A DNA stretch of 64,000 nt from an uncultured Oscillospiraceae bacterium. GTDB taxonomy: Bacteria; Bacillota; Clostridia; Oscillospirales; Ruminococcaceae. The DNA is taken from NCBI GenBank assembly GCA_910579545.1, contig CAJTVI010000004.1, positions 1 through 64,000 of the forward strand. Reading direction: 5' to 3'. The translations under genes and the position numbers were made by a program. This document shows, one piece after another, positions 56,601-64,000 of this stretch; position 1 is the first letter of the stretch; the number at the start of each line of letters is the position of its first letter. The notes below the pieces were generated by a model that worked only from the letters and a program-made list of their open reading frames with translations, made no database searches and was not told where the DNA came from.

Positions 56601-57713
56601 TTACACGTTAAACAAAAACTCGATGATGTCCCCGTCCTGCACCACATACTCCTTGCCCTCGGTGCGCTGCAGGCCCTTGGCCTTTACATTGGCCATGCTG
56701 TAGCCGCAGCCGGCAAAGTCGTCGTAGGCCACCACGCTGGCCCGGATAAAGCCCCGCTCAAAATCCGAGTGGATCTTGCCGGCGGCCTGGGGGGCCTTGG
56801 TGCCCCGGCGGATGGTCCAGGCCCGGCACTCCTTTTTGCCGTCGGTCAAAAAGCTGATGAGCCCCAAAAGGTGGTAGCTGGCCTCGATCAGGTTGTCCAG
56901 CCCGGTGGCGGTGATGCCCATCTCGGCCAAAAAGGCCCGCTTTTCCTCGGGCGGGTAGTCGGCAATGTCCTCCTCGGTCTTGGCGCAGATCGGGATGCAC
57001 TCGGCCCCCTCTTTTTCGGCCAGCGCCCGCACCGCCTGGTAGTGGGGGTTTTGCTCCATGCCGTCCATCAGATCGTCCTCGCTCATGTTGGCGGCGTAGA
57101 TCACCGGCTTCGCGGTCAGCAGGCCCAGCTCCCGCAGCAAAGCGGCGGCCTCCTCGCTGTCGTCCCCGGGCTGGAAGGTGCGGGCGTTGGCCCCGCGGCC
57201 CAGATGCTCCTCCAGCGCGGCCAGCAAAGCGGCGGCCGGCGCGGCCTTTTTGTCGCCGGTCTTGGCGGCCTTGGCAAACTTGGCCGCCCGGTTGGACACC
57301 GCCTCCAGGTCGCTCAGGATCAGCTCGGTGTCGATGGTCTCAATGTCCCGCAGGGGGTCCACCCCGCCCTCCACATGCACCACGTCGGTGCCCTCAAAGC
57401 AGCGCACCACATGCACAATGGCATCGCACTCCCGGATGTTGCCCAAAAATTTGTTGCCCAGCCCCTCGCCCTTGGACGCGCCCTTTACAAGGCCGGCAAT
57501 ATCCACAAACTCCACGATGGCGGGCGTTTTTTTATTGGTCTGCCAAATTTCGGCCAGCTTGTCGAGCCGGGCGTCCGGCACCGGCACGATGCCGGTGTTG
57601 GGGTCGATGGTGCAAAAGGGGTAGTTGGCCGCCGCCGCGTTTTTGGTGCTGGTGATCGCGTTGAACAGGGTGCTCTTGCCCACGTTGGGCAGCCCCACGA
57701 TGCCTAATTTCAT
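56601..57713 (-). CDS. ychF: Redox-regulated ATPase YchF (OLA1 family)
   Basis: 370 aa. P-loop GLPNVGKSTLFNA, ANYPFCTIDPNTGIV, DIAGLVKGASKGEGLGNKFL, and the C-terminal TGS-like domain (RAWTIRRGTKAPQAAGKIHS, GDIIEFLFNV). It is a conserved ribosome-associated ATPase related to the Obg GTPases. It is transcribed divergently from the nifX-like gene, from a good promoter. Confidence 0.96.
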   Translation of the reverse strand: MKLGIVGLPNVGKSTLFNAITSTKNAAAANYPFCTIDPNTGIVPVPDARLDKLAEIWQTNKKTPAIVEFVDIAGLVKGASKGEGLGNKFLGNIRECDAIVHVVRCFEGTDVVHVEGGVDPLRDIETIDTELILSDLEAVSNRAAKFAKAAKTGDKKAAPAAALLAALEEHLGRGANARTFQPGDDSEEAAALLRELGLLTAKPVIYAANMSEDDLMDGMEQNPHYQAVRALAEKEGAECIPICAKTEEDIADYPPEEKRAFLAEMGITATGLDNLIEASYHLLGLISFLTDGKKECRAWTIRRGTKAPQAAGKIHSDFERGFIRASVVAYDDFAGCGYSMANVKAKGLQRTEGKEYVVQDGDIIEFLFNV

Positions 57714-57783
57714 CTGTCCTCACATCTCCCAAAAGATCCTTAAAATCAAACAAAGATCCTTAATGTTAAACTAAGCCCATCTG

Positions 57784-57812
57784 ATTGTAGCATAACGGCC
57801 GGGGTTTCTCAA
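57784..57812 (-). promoter_or_regulatory. Promoter of ychF (TTGAGA-N17-TACAAT)
   Basis: On the minus strand TTGAGA and TACAAT lie 17 bases apart. The leader carries TTAAGGATCTTT twice, 20 bases apart (57736-57764 region), a possible direct-repeat operator. Confidence 0.7.
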
Positions 57813-57829
57813 GGGCCGGCTGCCGGCAT

Positions 57830-57858
57830 TTGCCTGCGGGCGGCGGCTATGTTATACT
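57830..57858 (+). promoter_or_regulatory. Promoter of the nifX-like gene (TTGCCT-N17-TATACT)
   Basis: TTGCCT and TATACT lie 17 bases apart, 310 nt before the ATG at 58169, so the structured repeat at 57921 would be transcribed in the leader. Confidence 0.6.
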
Positions 57859-57920
57859 CTTGCAAAAAGGGCTTCCCCCTCCTCCCAGGCCGGGAGTGTC
57901 TAAACCGGAGAGAGATACCC

Positions 57921-57995
57921 GGTAGCCGGGTGCGTGGGAGCAGTCTCTCAAGGCAACAGGACCCCTGCCCCGAAAGCCTTTCGAGACTCTCCCCC
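57921..57995 (+). repeat. Structured 75-bp repeat, copy 2 (in the leader of the nifX-like gene)
   Basis: It begins GCCGGGTGCGTGGGAGC and ends GAGACTCTCCCCC. The nested pairings GGGAG/CTCCC, GTCTC/GAGAC and AAGG/CCTT predict an RNA hairpin with a large apical loop, followed by CCCCCGGTTTTAG. No known riboswitch or RNA family was recognised. The rest of the 57860-58168 leader shows no gene. Confidence 0.8.
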
Positions 57996-58168
57996 ACCCC
58001 CGGTTTTAGCCCCCTAAAACTCCTTGAAATGGACACCCCCTCCCAGGCCCCGGGGCTTGACAACCGCGGGCGGAGGGCCTATGCTGAAAAGAACCGGGGC
58101 CGGCGCAGCACTGCAAGCAAGGGCCGCCGCGCCCCAAAAATCAACCCCCAAACCAAAGGAGACAACCC

Positions 58169-58579
58169 ATGAAGATCGCAGCAACCTACGAAAACGGCCA
58201 GATTTTCCAGCATTTTGGGCGCACCGAACAGTTTAAGGTATACGAGATCACCGACGGCAGGGTAACCGCCAGCGAGGTGGTGGGCACAAATGGCAGCGGC
58301 CATGGCGCGCTGTCCGGGGTGCTGCAGGCGCTGGGGGTGGACACCCTGATCTGCGGCGGCATCGGCGGCGGGGCGCAGCAGGCGCTGGCCGCGGCCGGCA
58401 TCCGGCTGTACGGCGGCGTGTCTGGCGAAGCCGACGCGGCGGTCGAGGCGCTGCTGGCCGGGCGGCTGGCCTTTGACCCGGCGGTGCAGTGCGATCACCA
58501 CGGCCATGGCCATGCCGCCGGTGAGGGCCATGCCTGCGGCAGCGAAGGCTGCGGCGGGCATACCTGCGGCGGGCATTGA
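58169..58579 (+). CDS. NifX/NifB-like iron-molybdenum cluster-binding family protein with His/Cys-rich tail
   Basis: 136 aa. Residues 1-105 form a dinitrogenase iron-molybdenum cofactor domain (MKIAATYENGQIFQHFGRTE, VYEITDGRV, LICGGIGGGAQQALAAAGI). The last 30 residues are a metal-binding tail with repeated His and Cys (CDHHGHGHAAGEGHACGSEG, then CGGHTCGGH). No nif genes are present, so the protein probably handles iron-sulfur or other metal clusters in an unrelated pathway. GGAG precedes the ATG. The next gene starts 15 nt after the stop. Confidence 0.88.
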   Translation: MKIAATYENGQIFQHFGRTEQFKVYEITDGRVTASEVVGTNGSGHGALSGVLQALGVDTLICGGIGGGAQQALAAAGIRLYGGVSGEADAAVEALLAGRLAFDPAVQCDHHGHGHAAGEGHACGSEGCGGHTCGGH

Positions 58580-58594
58580 AAAGGAGTGGACTGG

Positions 58595-60154
58595 ATGGAA
58601 CAATGGATGCCGGATAGAGTGCTGGCCTGGATCAAAAGGATCCCCCGCCCCCATCGCTGTGCCTTTTGGGGGGTCTGGCTGGCCGGGCTGTTTGCCCACG
58701 GCTATATGTTTGCCAACAAGCTGCCCAACCACGATGATGTGCAGTCCTTTTGGGGCAAGGGCGCCGGCATGAGCCTGGGGCGGTGGGGGCTCAGCCTTGT
58801 GGGCCGGCTGGACGGCTCTTTCAGCGCCCCCTGGATGCTGGGGCTGTTTTCGCTGTGCCTCCTGGCAGCGGCGGCCATGCTGATGGTGGAGATCTTAGAG
58901 ATCAAAAGGCCGCTCTTTGCGGCGCTGGCCGGCGCGGTGCTGGTGGTGTTTCCCACCGTGACCAGCATGTTCGCCTATATGTTTACCAGCGACGCCTACG
59001 CCCTCTCGGTGCTGCTGGCGGTGCTGGCGGCCTGGCTGGCCCGCAAAGGGCGCTGGTGGCTGCTGGCCGCGGCAGCCTGCATAACCGTTTCCCTCTCGCT
59101 CTACCAGGCCTTTTTTGGCTGGGCGGCGGCTTTGCTGGTCTACGGCCTTTATGCCCGCAGCATCCAGCCAAAGGCCAGCGCTAAAGCCATTTTTTGGGAC
59201 GGCGTTTGCCAGGCGGGCGCCCTTGCACTGGGCATGGCGGCCTATCTGGGGCTGACCCGGGCTTTTTTGGCCTTGTCCGACACCGAGCTGGACGGCTACA
59301 TGCACGCCGATCAGATGGGCGAGATGCACCTGAGCTGGCTGCCCGGCCAGCTGCGGGATGCCTACCGGGAGTTTTTTGGGGTCTGGAAGCTGGGCAGCAA
59401 CCGGGGGATGGCCAACAGCTTTGGCATCCGCCTGCTGCTTGCCGGCTGCCTTGTGCTGTTCTGCCTTTTGCTGGCGGAGGGCATTTTGCGGCAGCTTTTG
59501 CGCCGCAAATACCCTGAGGCCGCGCTGGCCCTTTTGCTGGCGGCGCTTTTCCCGGTGGCGGTCAACACCATCTGGCTGATGCACACCAGCAGCGTGCACA
59601 CCCTGATGTGCTATCCCCTGTGCATGCTGCCCATCGCATTGCTGGCCCGGTGCGACGGCTGGAGCGCCCTTCGTTTTCCCAAGGGGGGCGCAGGGGTGGT
59701 GCGGCTGGCCGGCTGCTGGCTGGTAACCGGCTGCGTGGGGCTGCTGGCTTTGCGCTACGGCATGCTGGCCAACGAGGCCTATCTCGAGATGCAGATCAAC
59801 CACACCCGCCGGCTTTCGTACTGGAACAGCATCGTTACCCAGATCCGCAGCCTGCCGGAGTATGACCCCAGCCTGCCGGTGGCGCTGGTGGGCAGCAACA
59901 GCGAGGACCCGGGCCTGCCCTCCTGGTGGCACAACCAAGACCTGGACCGTCTGTGCGGGGTGGATCTGAGGATCCGCCAGTATTCGGACCAGCGGTTTTT
60001 AAACCTCTACCTTGCCTATGCCCCGGCTTACGCCGACCCCATTGCCATGGGCCAGCTGCCCGAGGTGCAGGCCATGCCCAGCTACCCGGCCCGCGGCTCG
60101 GTGGGCATCGTGGATGGGGTGATCGTGGTAAAGATCTGCGATATCGAACTGTAG
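58595..60154 (+). CDS. Glucosyltransferase GtrII-like membrane protein
   Basis: 519 aa with 10-11 membrane helices. The first outer loop NKLPNHDDVQSFWGKGAGMS and the following WGLSLVGRLDGSFSAPWMLG are typical of the GtrII family, which adds glucose from undecaprenyl-phosphate-glucose to surface glycans. The C-terminal 100 residues are extracytoplasmic. AAAGGAG lies 8 nt before the ATG. It directly follows the nifX-like gene, though a functional tie is not obvious. Confidence 0.75.
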   Translation: MEQWMPDRVLAWIKRIPRPHRCAFWGVWLAGLFAHGYMFANKLPNHDDVQSFWGKGAGMSLGRWGLSLVGRLDGSFSAPWMLGLFSLCLLAAAAMLMVEILEIKRPLFAALAGAVLVVFPTVTSMFAYMFTSDAYALSVLLAVLAAWLARKGRWWLLAAAACITVSLSLYQAFFGWAAALLVYGLYARSIQPKASAKAIFWDGVCQAGALALGMAAYLGLTRAFLALSDTELDGYMHADQMGEMHLSWLPGQLRDAYREFFGVWKLGSNRGMANSFGIRLLLAGCLVLFCLLLAEGILRQLLRRKYPEAALALLLAALFPVAVNTIWLMHTSSVHTLMCYPLCMLPIALLARCDGWSALRFPKGGAGVVRLAGCWLVTGCVGLLALRYGMLANEAYLEMQINHTRRLSYWNSIVTQIRSLPEYDPSLPVALVGSNSEDPGLPSWWHNQDLDRLCGVDLRIRQYSDQRFLNLYLAYAPAYADPIAMGQLPEVQAMPSYPARGSVGIVDGVIVVKICDIEL

Positions 60155-60279
60155 CAAACGGCCCTGGGGTGGGGTTTCCCGCCCCGCAAGCAGCCCCAAG
60201 GGCTGTCCTTTCGCCGCCGCTTTGGCAGGGGCCTGCGTCTGCCGCCGCATCCGCGGCTGCTTTGCCTCTTTTTTCCTGC

Positions 60280-60316
60280 GCCCCGCCGGTTTTTTTGCCG
60301 GCGGGGCCCCTTTTTT
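60280..60316 (+). terminator. Terminator after the GtrII-like gene
   Basis: The stem CCCCGCCGG/CCGGCGGGG with a T-rich loop is followed by CCCCTTTTTT. The remaining 60155-60522 gap contains no gene I can support. Confidence 0.8.
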
Positions 60317-60522
60317 GCCCTTCTGGGGCCGTCCCTCGCCCCAAAAACGGCAGAAAAGGGGCAAAAGGGGTGGCGCGCGGGCGAAAAATAGTGTAAAATA
60401 AATGGATGTATGGGCATGGGCCTTTTGCGGCGCCCATCCCTGTCCGGCACAAGGGCCGATCCACAAGGCGGGAACGGCCGGGCGCGCTGCCCGGCGTTCC
60501 GGCTGCAAAGGAAGCGTGAGAT

Positions 60523-62172
60523 GTGAAACGATATGATCTGCAAAAGCGGCGGCAGGGGCCCCTGGCCGCCGGCGTCTGCCTTTTGCTGGCGGCGGCCCTC
60601 ACCCTGGCGCTGCTGGCCGCCGGCTGCTCGGGCAGCAGTGCGCCCTCCTCCGCCCCGGCCTCCAGCATGGGGGCCTCCAGCATCGTGGTAAACCCGGACG
60701 ACGCGGATTACGACAAAACCGCCGGCGTGATCGACAAGACCGCCTATGGCGGCACCGTGCTGGAAGAAACCAAGGACGCCGGGCGGGAGTACCTGGACGA
60801 AACCCTCTTTTTGGGCGACTCCAACACCTACCGCTACATGATGTATGGGGACGAAACCGGCCAGGCCTTTACCGGGCTGGACAACAACATCGGCGTGGTG
60901 AGCATGGGCGCGGGGGCGATCACCTCCCTCAAGTGCATGCAGTTCAAGGGCTATGCCTCCCCGGTGACCATGCCGGAGGCGGTGGCCCTGATCCAGCCCC
61001 GCCGGATCATCATCTGCTTTGGCACCAACAACTTAGGCGGCGGCACCGAGAGCTTTATCAAGAGCTACCGGGACGGCCTTGCCGCCATCCACAAGGCGTA
61101 CAAATACGCCGACATCATTGTGAGCGCGGTGCCCCCGCTGGACCGGCAGCGGGAGAACGGCAACCTCTCGATGAAGCAGGTGGACGCCTTTAACGCGGCC
61201 ATCGCCGCCATGTGCAAGGAGGAGGGCTACAAGTTCCTGGACACCAGCGAGGCCCTCAAGGACCCGGCCACCGGCTGGGCCCGCAAGGACTATACCCTCG
61301 GCGATGGGGTGCACCTCTCCAAGGATGGGGTGACCGCCCTCTTCAAGTACATCCGCACCCACGCCTACATCACCGAGGATACCCGGCCCAAGCCCCTCAA
61401 GCCGGTGCCCAAGGCCGAGGGGGTGCCCCCGGGGCTGATCAGCCAGGACCCCATCGCGGTGCGCGGCGCCCGGGTGCCGGTGGAGTTTGTAGCCGGCGAG
61501 GGCGGGCACATCGAGGGCGCGACCAGCCAGAAGGTCAAAAAAGGCCAAAGCTGCTCGGCCGTGACCGCCGTGCCGGACGACGGCTGGGAGTTTGATCACT
61601 GGACCGTGAGTTACGGCAGCGCCGGCGGCAGCGCCACCCTGACCTTTACGGTGCCGGGCGACGCGGACGCCAACGGCATTGTGATCACCGCGCACTTCAG
61701 CGAAAAAGAGTGCAGCCACGACTGGTCCGAGAGCGGCCGCACCGAGCCCACCTGCGGCGCCGACGGCACGGTGTATTACAGGTGCAGATGGTGCGGCGAG
61801 GAAAGGTCCGAGACCATTGGCGCGACCGGGAGCCACAGCTTTAACGAGAGCGGCCAATGTACCGTCTGCGGATACCAGCAGCCCTGCAACATTTGCGGTC
61901 AGACCGGGCATCTGGCGGCAAACTGCCCTCAAAACATCCCCACCTGCACAATCTGCGGACAGCAGGGGCACACACAGGATTCTTGCCCCAACATTTGCAA
62001 GGAATGCGGGCAAAGCACTCTGGATGGACATACGCATACGCCGCAGCCAGAAGAGCCAACGCCAACGGAGCCAACGCCAACGGAGCCAACGCCAACGGAG
62101 CCAACGCCAACAGAGCCAACGCCAACGGACTCCTCCAGCGATGACACCCCTCCCGCAGATCCCTCCGCATGA
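60523..62172 (+). CDS. Lipoprotein SGNH/GDSL hydrolase with CCHC zinc knuckles and Thr-Pro-Glu repeats
   Basis: 549 aa. Lipoprotein signal with lipobox LLAAGC (Cys35). The SGNH hydrolase domain (about 85-285) has the nucleophile Ser in LFLGDSNTYR, the glycine block GVVSMGAG, the Asn in CFGTNNLGG and the catalytic Asp/His pair in LGDGVHLSKDG. A beta-sandwich (about 310-395), a cysteine pair (CRWCGEE, CTVCGY) and two adjacent CCHC zinc knuckles follow: CNICGQTGHLAANC and CTICGQQGHTQDSC, both exactly C-x2-C-x4-H-x4-C. The end is TPTEP repeats. SGNH enzymes remove ester groups, for example O-acetyl from surface sugars. Start is GTG with AAAGGAAG upstream. Confidence 0.88.
   Translation: MKRYDLQKRRQGPLAAGVCLLLAAALTLALLAAGCSGSSAPSSAPASSMGASSIVVNPDDADYDKTAGVIDKTAYGGTVLEETKDAGREYLDETLFLGDSNTYRYMMYGDETGQAFTGLDNNIGVVSMGAGAITSLKCMQFKGYASPVTMPEAVALIQPRRIIICFGTNNLGGGTESFIKSYRDGLAAIHKAYKYADIIVSAVPPLDRQRENGNLSMKQVDAFNAAIAAMCKEEGYKFLDTSEALKDPATGWARKDYTLGDGVHLSKDGVTALFKYIRTHAYITEDTRPKPLKPVPKAEGVPPGLISQDPIAVRGARVPVEFVAGEGGHIEGATSQKVKKGQSCSAVTAVPDDGWEFDHWTVSYGSAGGSATLTFTVPGDADANGIVITAHFSEKECSHDWSESGRTEPTCGADGTVYYRCRWCGEERSETIGATGSHSFNESGQCTVCGYQQPCNICGQTGHLAANCPQNIPTCTICGQQGHTQDSCPNICKECGQSTLDGHTHTPQPEEPTPTEPTPTEPTPTEPTPTEPTPTDSSSDDTPPADPSA
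62052..62128 (+). repeat. 15-bp tandem repeat (five copies) encoding Thr-Pro-Glu-Pro
   Basis: The unit GAGCCAACGCCAACG is repeated five times with one base change, within the 3' end of the lipoprotein gene. Such arrays can lengthen or shorten by slippage in frame. Confidence 0.9.
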
Positions 62173-62206
62173 CCCGGCACACCCCAAGGCCATCCTTTTA
62201 AATTTC

Positions 62207-62246
62207 CAAAGGGCCGGCAGGCCAGCGCGTTCCTGCCGGCCCTTTG
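62207..62246 (+). terminator. Hairpin after the SGNH lipoprotein gene
   Basis: AAAGGGCCGGCAGG pairs exactly with CCTGCCGGCCCTTT around a 10-nt loop; the T run is short. Confidence 0.65.
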
Positions 62247-62343
62247 CCCTCGCATCCGGGCCGGGCGCGTCAGCCCTTTCCCCGGCCGGCCTTTGCAGTT
62301 TTGCAGGCCCAAACAAAAGATCACAGGACCAAAGGAGCCTTTC

Positions 62344-64000
62344 ATGCAAAAGACCCATTCCCAGCCCAGCCGCGCCCTGATCCGGCGGTTCTGGCCCTAC
62401 CTTGCCAAATACCGGCATATCGTGGCGCTGGACCTCTTCTGCGCCGCCCTGACCACCCTGTGCGAGATGGTGCTGCCGCTGATCATGCGCTACATCACCA
62501 ACGCCGCCATGACCGACCTTGCCCTGCTCTCGGCCGGCATCATCCTGCGGCTGGGGGCGGTGTATCTGGCGCTGCGCATCATTGACGGCGCGGCCAACTT
62601 TTTTATGGCGGACATGGGCCATGTGATGGGGGTGTATGTGGAGACCGACATGCGCCGCGACGCCTTTGGCCACCTGCAAAAGCTCAGCGACGCCTATTAC
62701 TCCAACACCAAGGTGGGCCAGATCATGGGCCGCATCACCAACGACCTGTTTGATGTGACCGAGTTTTCCCACCACTGCCCCGAGGAGTTTTTTATCGCGG
62801 GGCTCAAGATCACGGTTTCCTTTATCATCCTCTGCCGCACCAGCGTGGCCCTTACCCTCATCCTGTTTGCCTGCGTGCCGCTCATGGCCGGGGTGTCCAT
62901 GCTGCTCAACAGCCGGCTCAAGGGGGCCTTCCGCCGCCAGCGCCAGCAGATCGGCGAGCTGAACGCCCGCATTGAGGACAGCCTTTTGGGCGAGCGGGTG
63001 GTCAAGGCCTTTGCGGCCGAGGAACTGGAAAAAGAGAAGTTCGAACAGGGCAACCGCGCCTTCCAGGAGATCAAAAAAAAGACCTACGCCTACATGGCCG
63101 CCTTCCAGACCTCCACCCGCATGTTCGACGGCCTGATGTACCTGGTGGTGATCATGGCGGGCGGGCTGTTTTTGGTGTATGGAAAGATCGGCCCGGGGGA
63201 TCTGGTGGCCTACATGCTGTATGTGACCACCCTGATCGCCACCATCCGCCGCATCGTGGAGTTTGCCGAGCAGTTCCAGCGGGGCATGACCGGCATCGAG
63301 CGGTTTTTTGAGATCATGGACGCGGACGTGGATATTTTTGACGAGCCGGGCGCGGCCGAACTGAAGGTCACCGCCGGGGCCATTACCTTAGAGGACGTGA
63401 GCTTTGAATACCCGGACGACCACAACAAGGTCTTGCGGCATGTTGACCTTGCGGTGCGCCCGGGCGAGCGGCTGGCGCTGGTGGGCCCCTCGGGCGGGGG
63501 CAAGACCACCCTGTGCAGCCTGATCCCCCGGTTTTACGACGTGACCGGCGGGCGCATCCTGATCGACGGGCAGGACATCCGCTCGGTCACCCTCAAGAGC
63601 CTGCGGGAGGCCATTGGCATCGTGCAGCAGGACGTGTACCTTTTCAGCGGCAGCGTGCGGGAGAACATTGCCTACGGCAAGCCGGGGGCCACCGATGAAG
63701 AGATCGAGCAGGCGGCCCGGCTGGCCGGCGCGCACGAGTTCATCTGCCAGCTTAAGGATGGGTACGGCACCTATGTGGGCGAGCGGGGGGTCAAGCTGTC
63801 CGGCGGGCAGAAGCAGCGGCTCTCGATCGCCCGGGTCTTCCTCAAAAACCCGCCGCTGCTGATCCTGGACGAGGCCACCAGCGCGCTGGACAACGAGAGC
63901 GAGCTGCTGGTGGGCAAAAGCCTTGAGGCGCTGGCCCACGGCCGCACCACCCTTACCATTGCCCACCGGCTCACCACCATCCAGCACGCCGACCGCATTC
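62344..64000 (+). CDS. ABC exporter, fused membrane and ATPase domains (3' end outside window)
   Basis: 552 codons visible. Six membrane helices (residues 1-320, starting RFWPYLAKYRHIVALDLFCA) are followed by the ATPase domain with Walker A GPSGGGKTT, the Q-loop IVQQDVYLF, signature LSGGQKQR, Walker B LLILDEATSALD and the His switch AHRL. It is the MsbA/LmrA-type exporter of lipids or drugs. AAAGGAG lies 6 nt before the ATG. A second half-transporter gene often follows in such loci, but the window ends here. Confidence 0.93.
   Translation, partial: MQKTHSQPSRALIRRFWPYLAKYRHIVALDLFCAALTTLCEMVLPLIMRYITNAAMTDLALLSAGIILRLGAVYLALRIIDGAANFFMADMGHVMGVYVETDMRRDAFGHLQKLSDAYYSNTKVGQIMGRITNDLFDVTEFSHHCPEEFFIAGLKITVSFIILCRTSVALTLILFACVPLMAGVSMLLNSRLKGAFRRQRQQIGELNARIEDSLLGERVVKAFAAEELEKEKFEQGNRAFQEIKKKTYAYMAAFQTSTRMFDGLMYLVVIMAGGLFLVYGKIGPGDLVAYMLYVTTLIATIRRIVEFAEQFQRGMTGIERFFEIMDADVDIFDEPGAAELKVTAGAITLEDVSFEYPDDHNKVLRHVDLAVRPGERLALVGPSGGGKTTLCSLIPRFYDVTGGRILIDGQDIRSVTLKSLREAIGIVQQDVYLFSGSVRENIAYGKPGATDEEIEQAARLAGAHEFICQLKDGYGTYVGERGVKLSGGQKQRLSIARVFLKNPPLLILDEATSALDNESELLVGKSLEALAHGRTTLTIAHRLTTIQHADRI

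Noticed and set aside
57921..57995. A known riboswitch in the nifX-like leader
   Set aside because: I compared it by eye with cobalamin, FMN, TPP, glycine, THF, ZTP and molybdenum-cofactor type cores and found no match; it is also repeated elsewhere in a non-leader position.
62052..62128. CRISPR-like tandem repeats
   Set aside because: The 15-bp units have no spacers and lie inside a coding frame.

Overview
The window looks like the chromosome of a motile, high-GC anaerobic Firmicute, probably of the order Oscillospirales. The evidence is a Bacillus/Clostridium-type late flagellar gene order (flgM-flgN-flgK-flgL-DUF6470-fliW-csrA), CheV, ECF-type vitamin uptake, an LCP-like protein, Gram-positive lipoboxes, strong AGGAGG ribosome binding sites and very GC-rich coding sequence. 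The genus cannot be fixed from the sequence. No rRNA, tRNA or CRISPR array was seen.

Layout. 1-5.1 kb: end of a low-complexity basic protein, a small unknown gene, an LCP-like membrane protein, and a divergent pair of a PdxR/MocR regulator and an ECF S component. 5.3-11.7 kb: two large flagellin genes transcribed away from each other around a tyrosine recombinase, a likely flagellin switch. 11.7-22.2 kb: a nine-gene glycan operon (glycosyltransferases, CDP-glucose synthesis, acetyltransferase, ferredoxin-like protein, two radical SAM proteins, pyruvyl transferase). Its middle (about 17.2-20.1 kb) is a strikingly AT-rich imported patch. 22.3-33.2 kb: fliS, fliD, a FliT-like gene, a PilZ-like gene, then the flgM-to-csrA operon. 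33.6-39.2 kb: parA-comFB-dacF, cheV and a membrane glycosyltransferase. 39.2-47.2 kb: repeat- and pseudogene-rich DNA around a surface phosphopolymer locus (LTA-synthase-like phosphatase, LicC-like cytidylyltransferase with a helix-turn-helix, small membrane protein, signal peptidase, and a YidC insertase fused to a TagB/TagF-like glycerophosphotransferase). 47.4-64 kb: membrane glycosyltransferases and housekeeping genes (trmB, alaX, malQ, mtnN, ychF), a NifX-like protein, a lipoprotein SGNH hydrolase with two CCHC zinc knuckles, and a truncated ABC exporter.

How it works together. Three sites fit one sigma-28-like pattern, TTWA-N16-RCGAATAR: before flgM, before cheV, and before flagellin 2 but not flagellin 1. 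The flagellins share a 119-bp perfect inverted repeat at their 5' ends, so inverting the DNA between them would move the single promoter from one flagellin to the other. Both flagellin leaders carry a hairpin displaying GGATG, with compensatory stem changes, plus a GGA-type Shine-Dalgarno. This matches CsrA control, and csrA with its antagonist fliW lies 16 kb away. The glycan operon next to flagellin 2 probably decorates flagellin or another surface polymer. These functional links are inferences from sequence and family knowledge.
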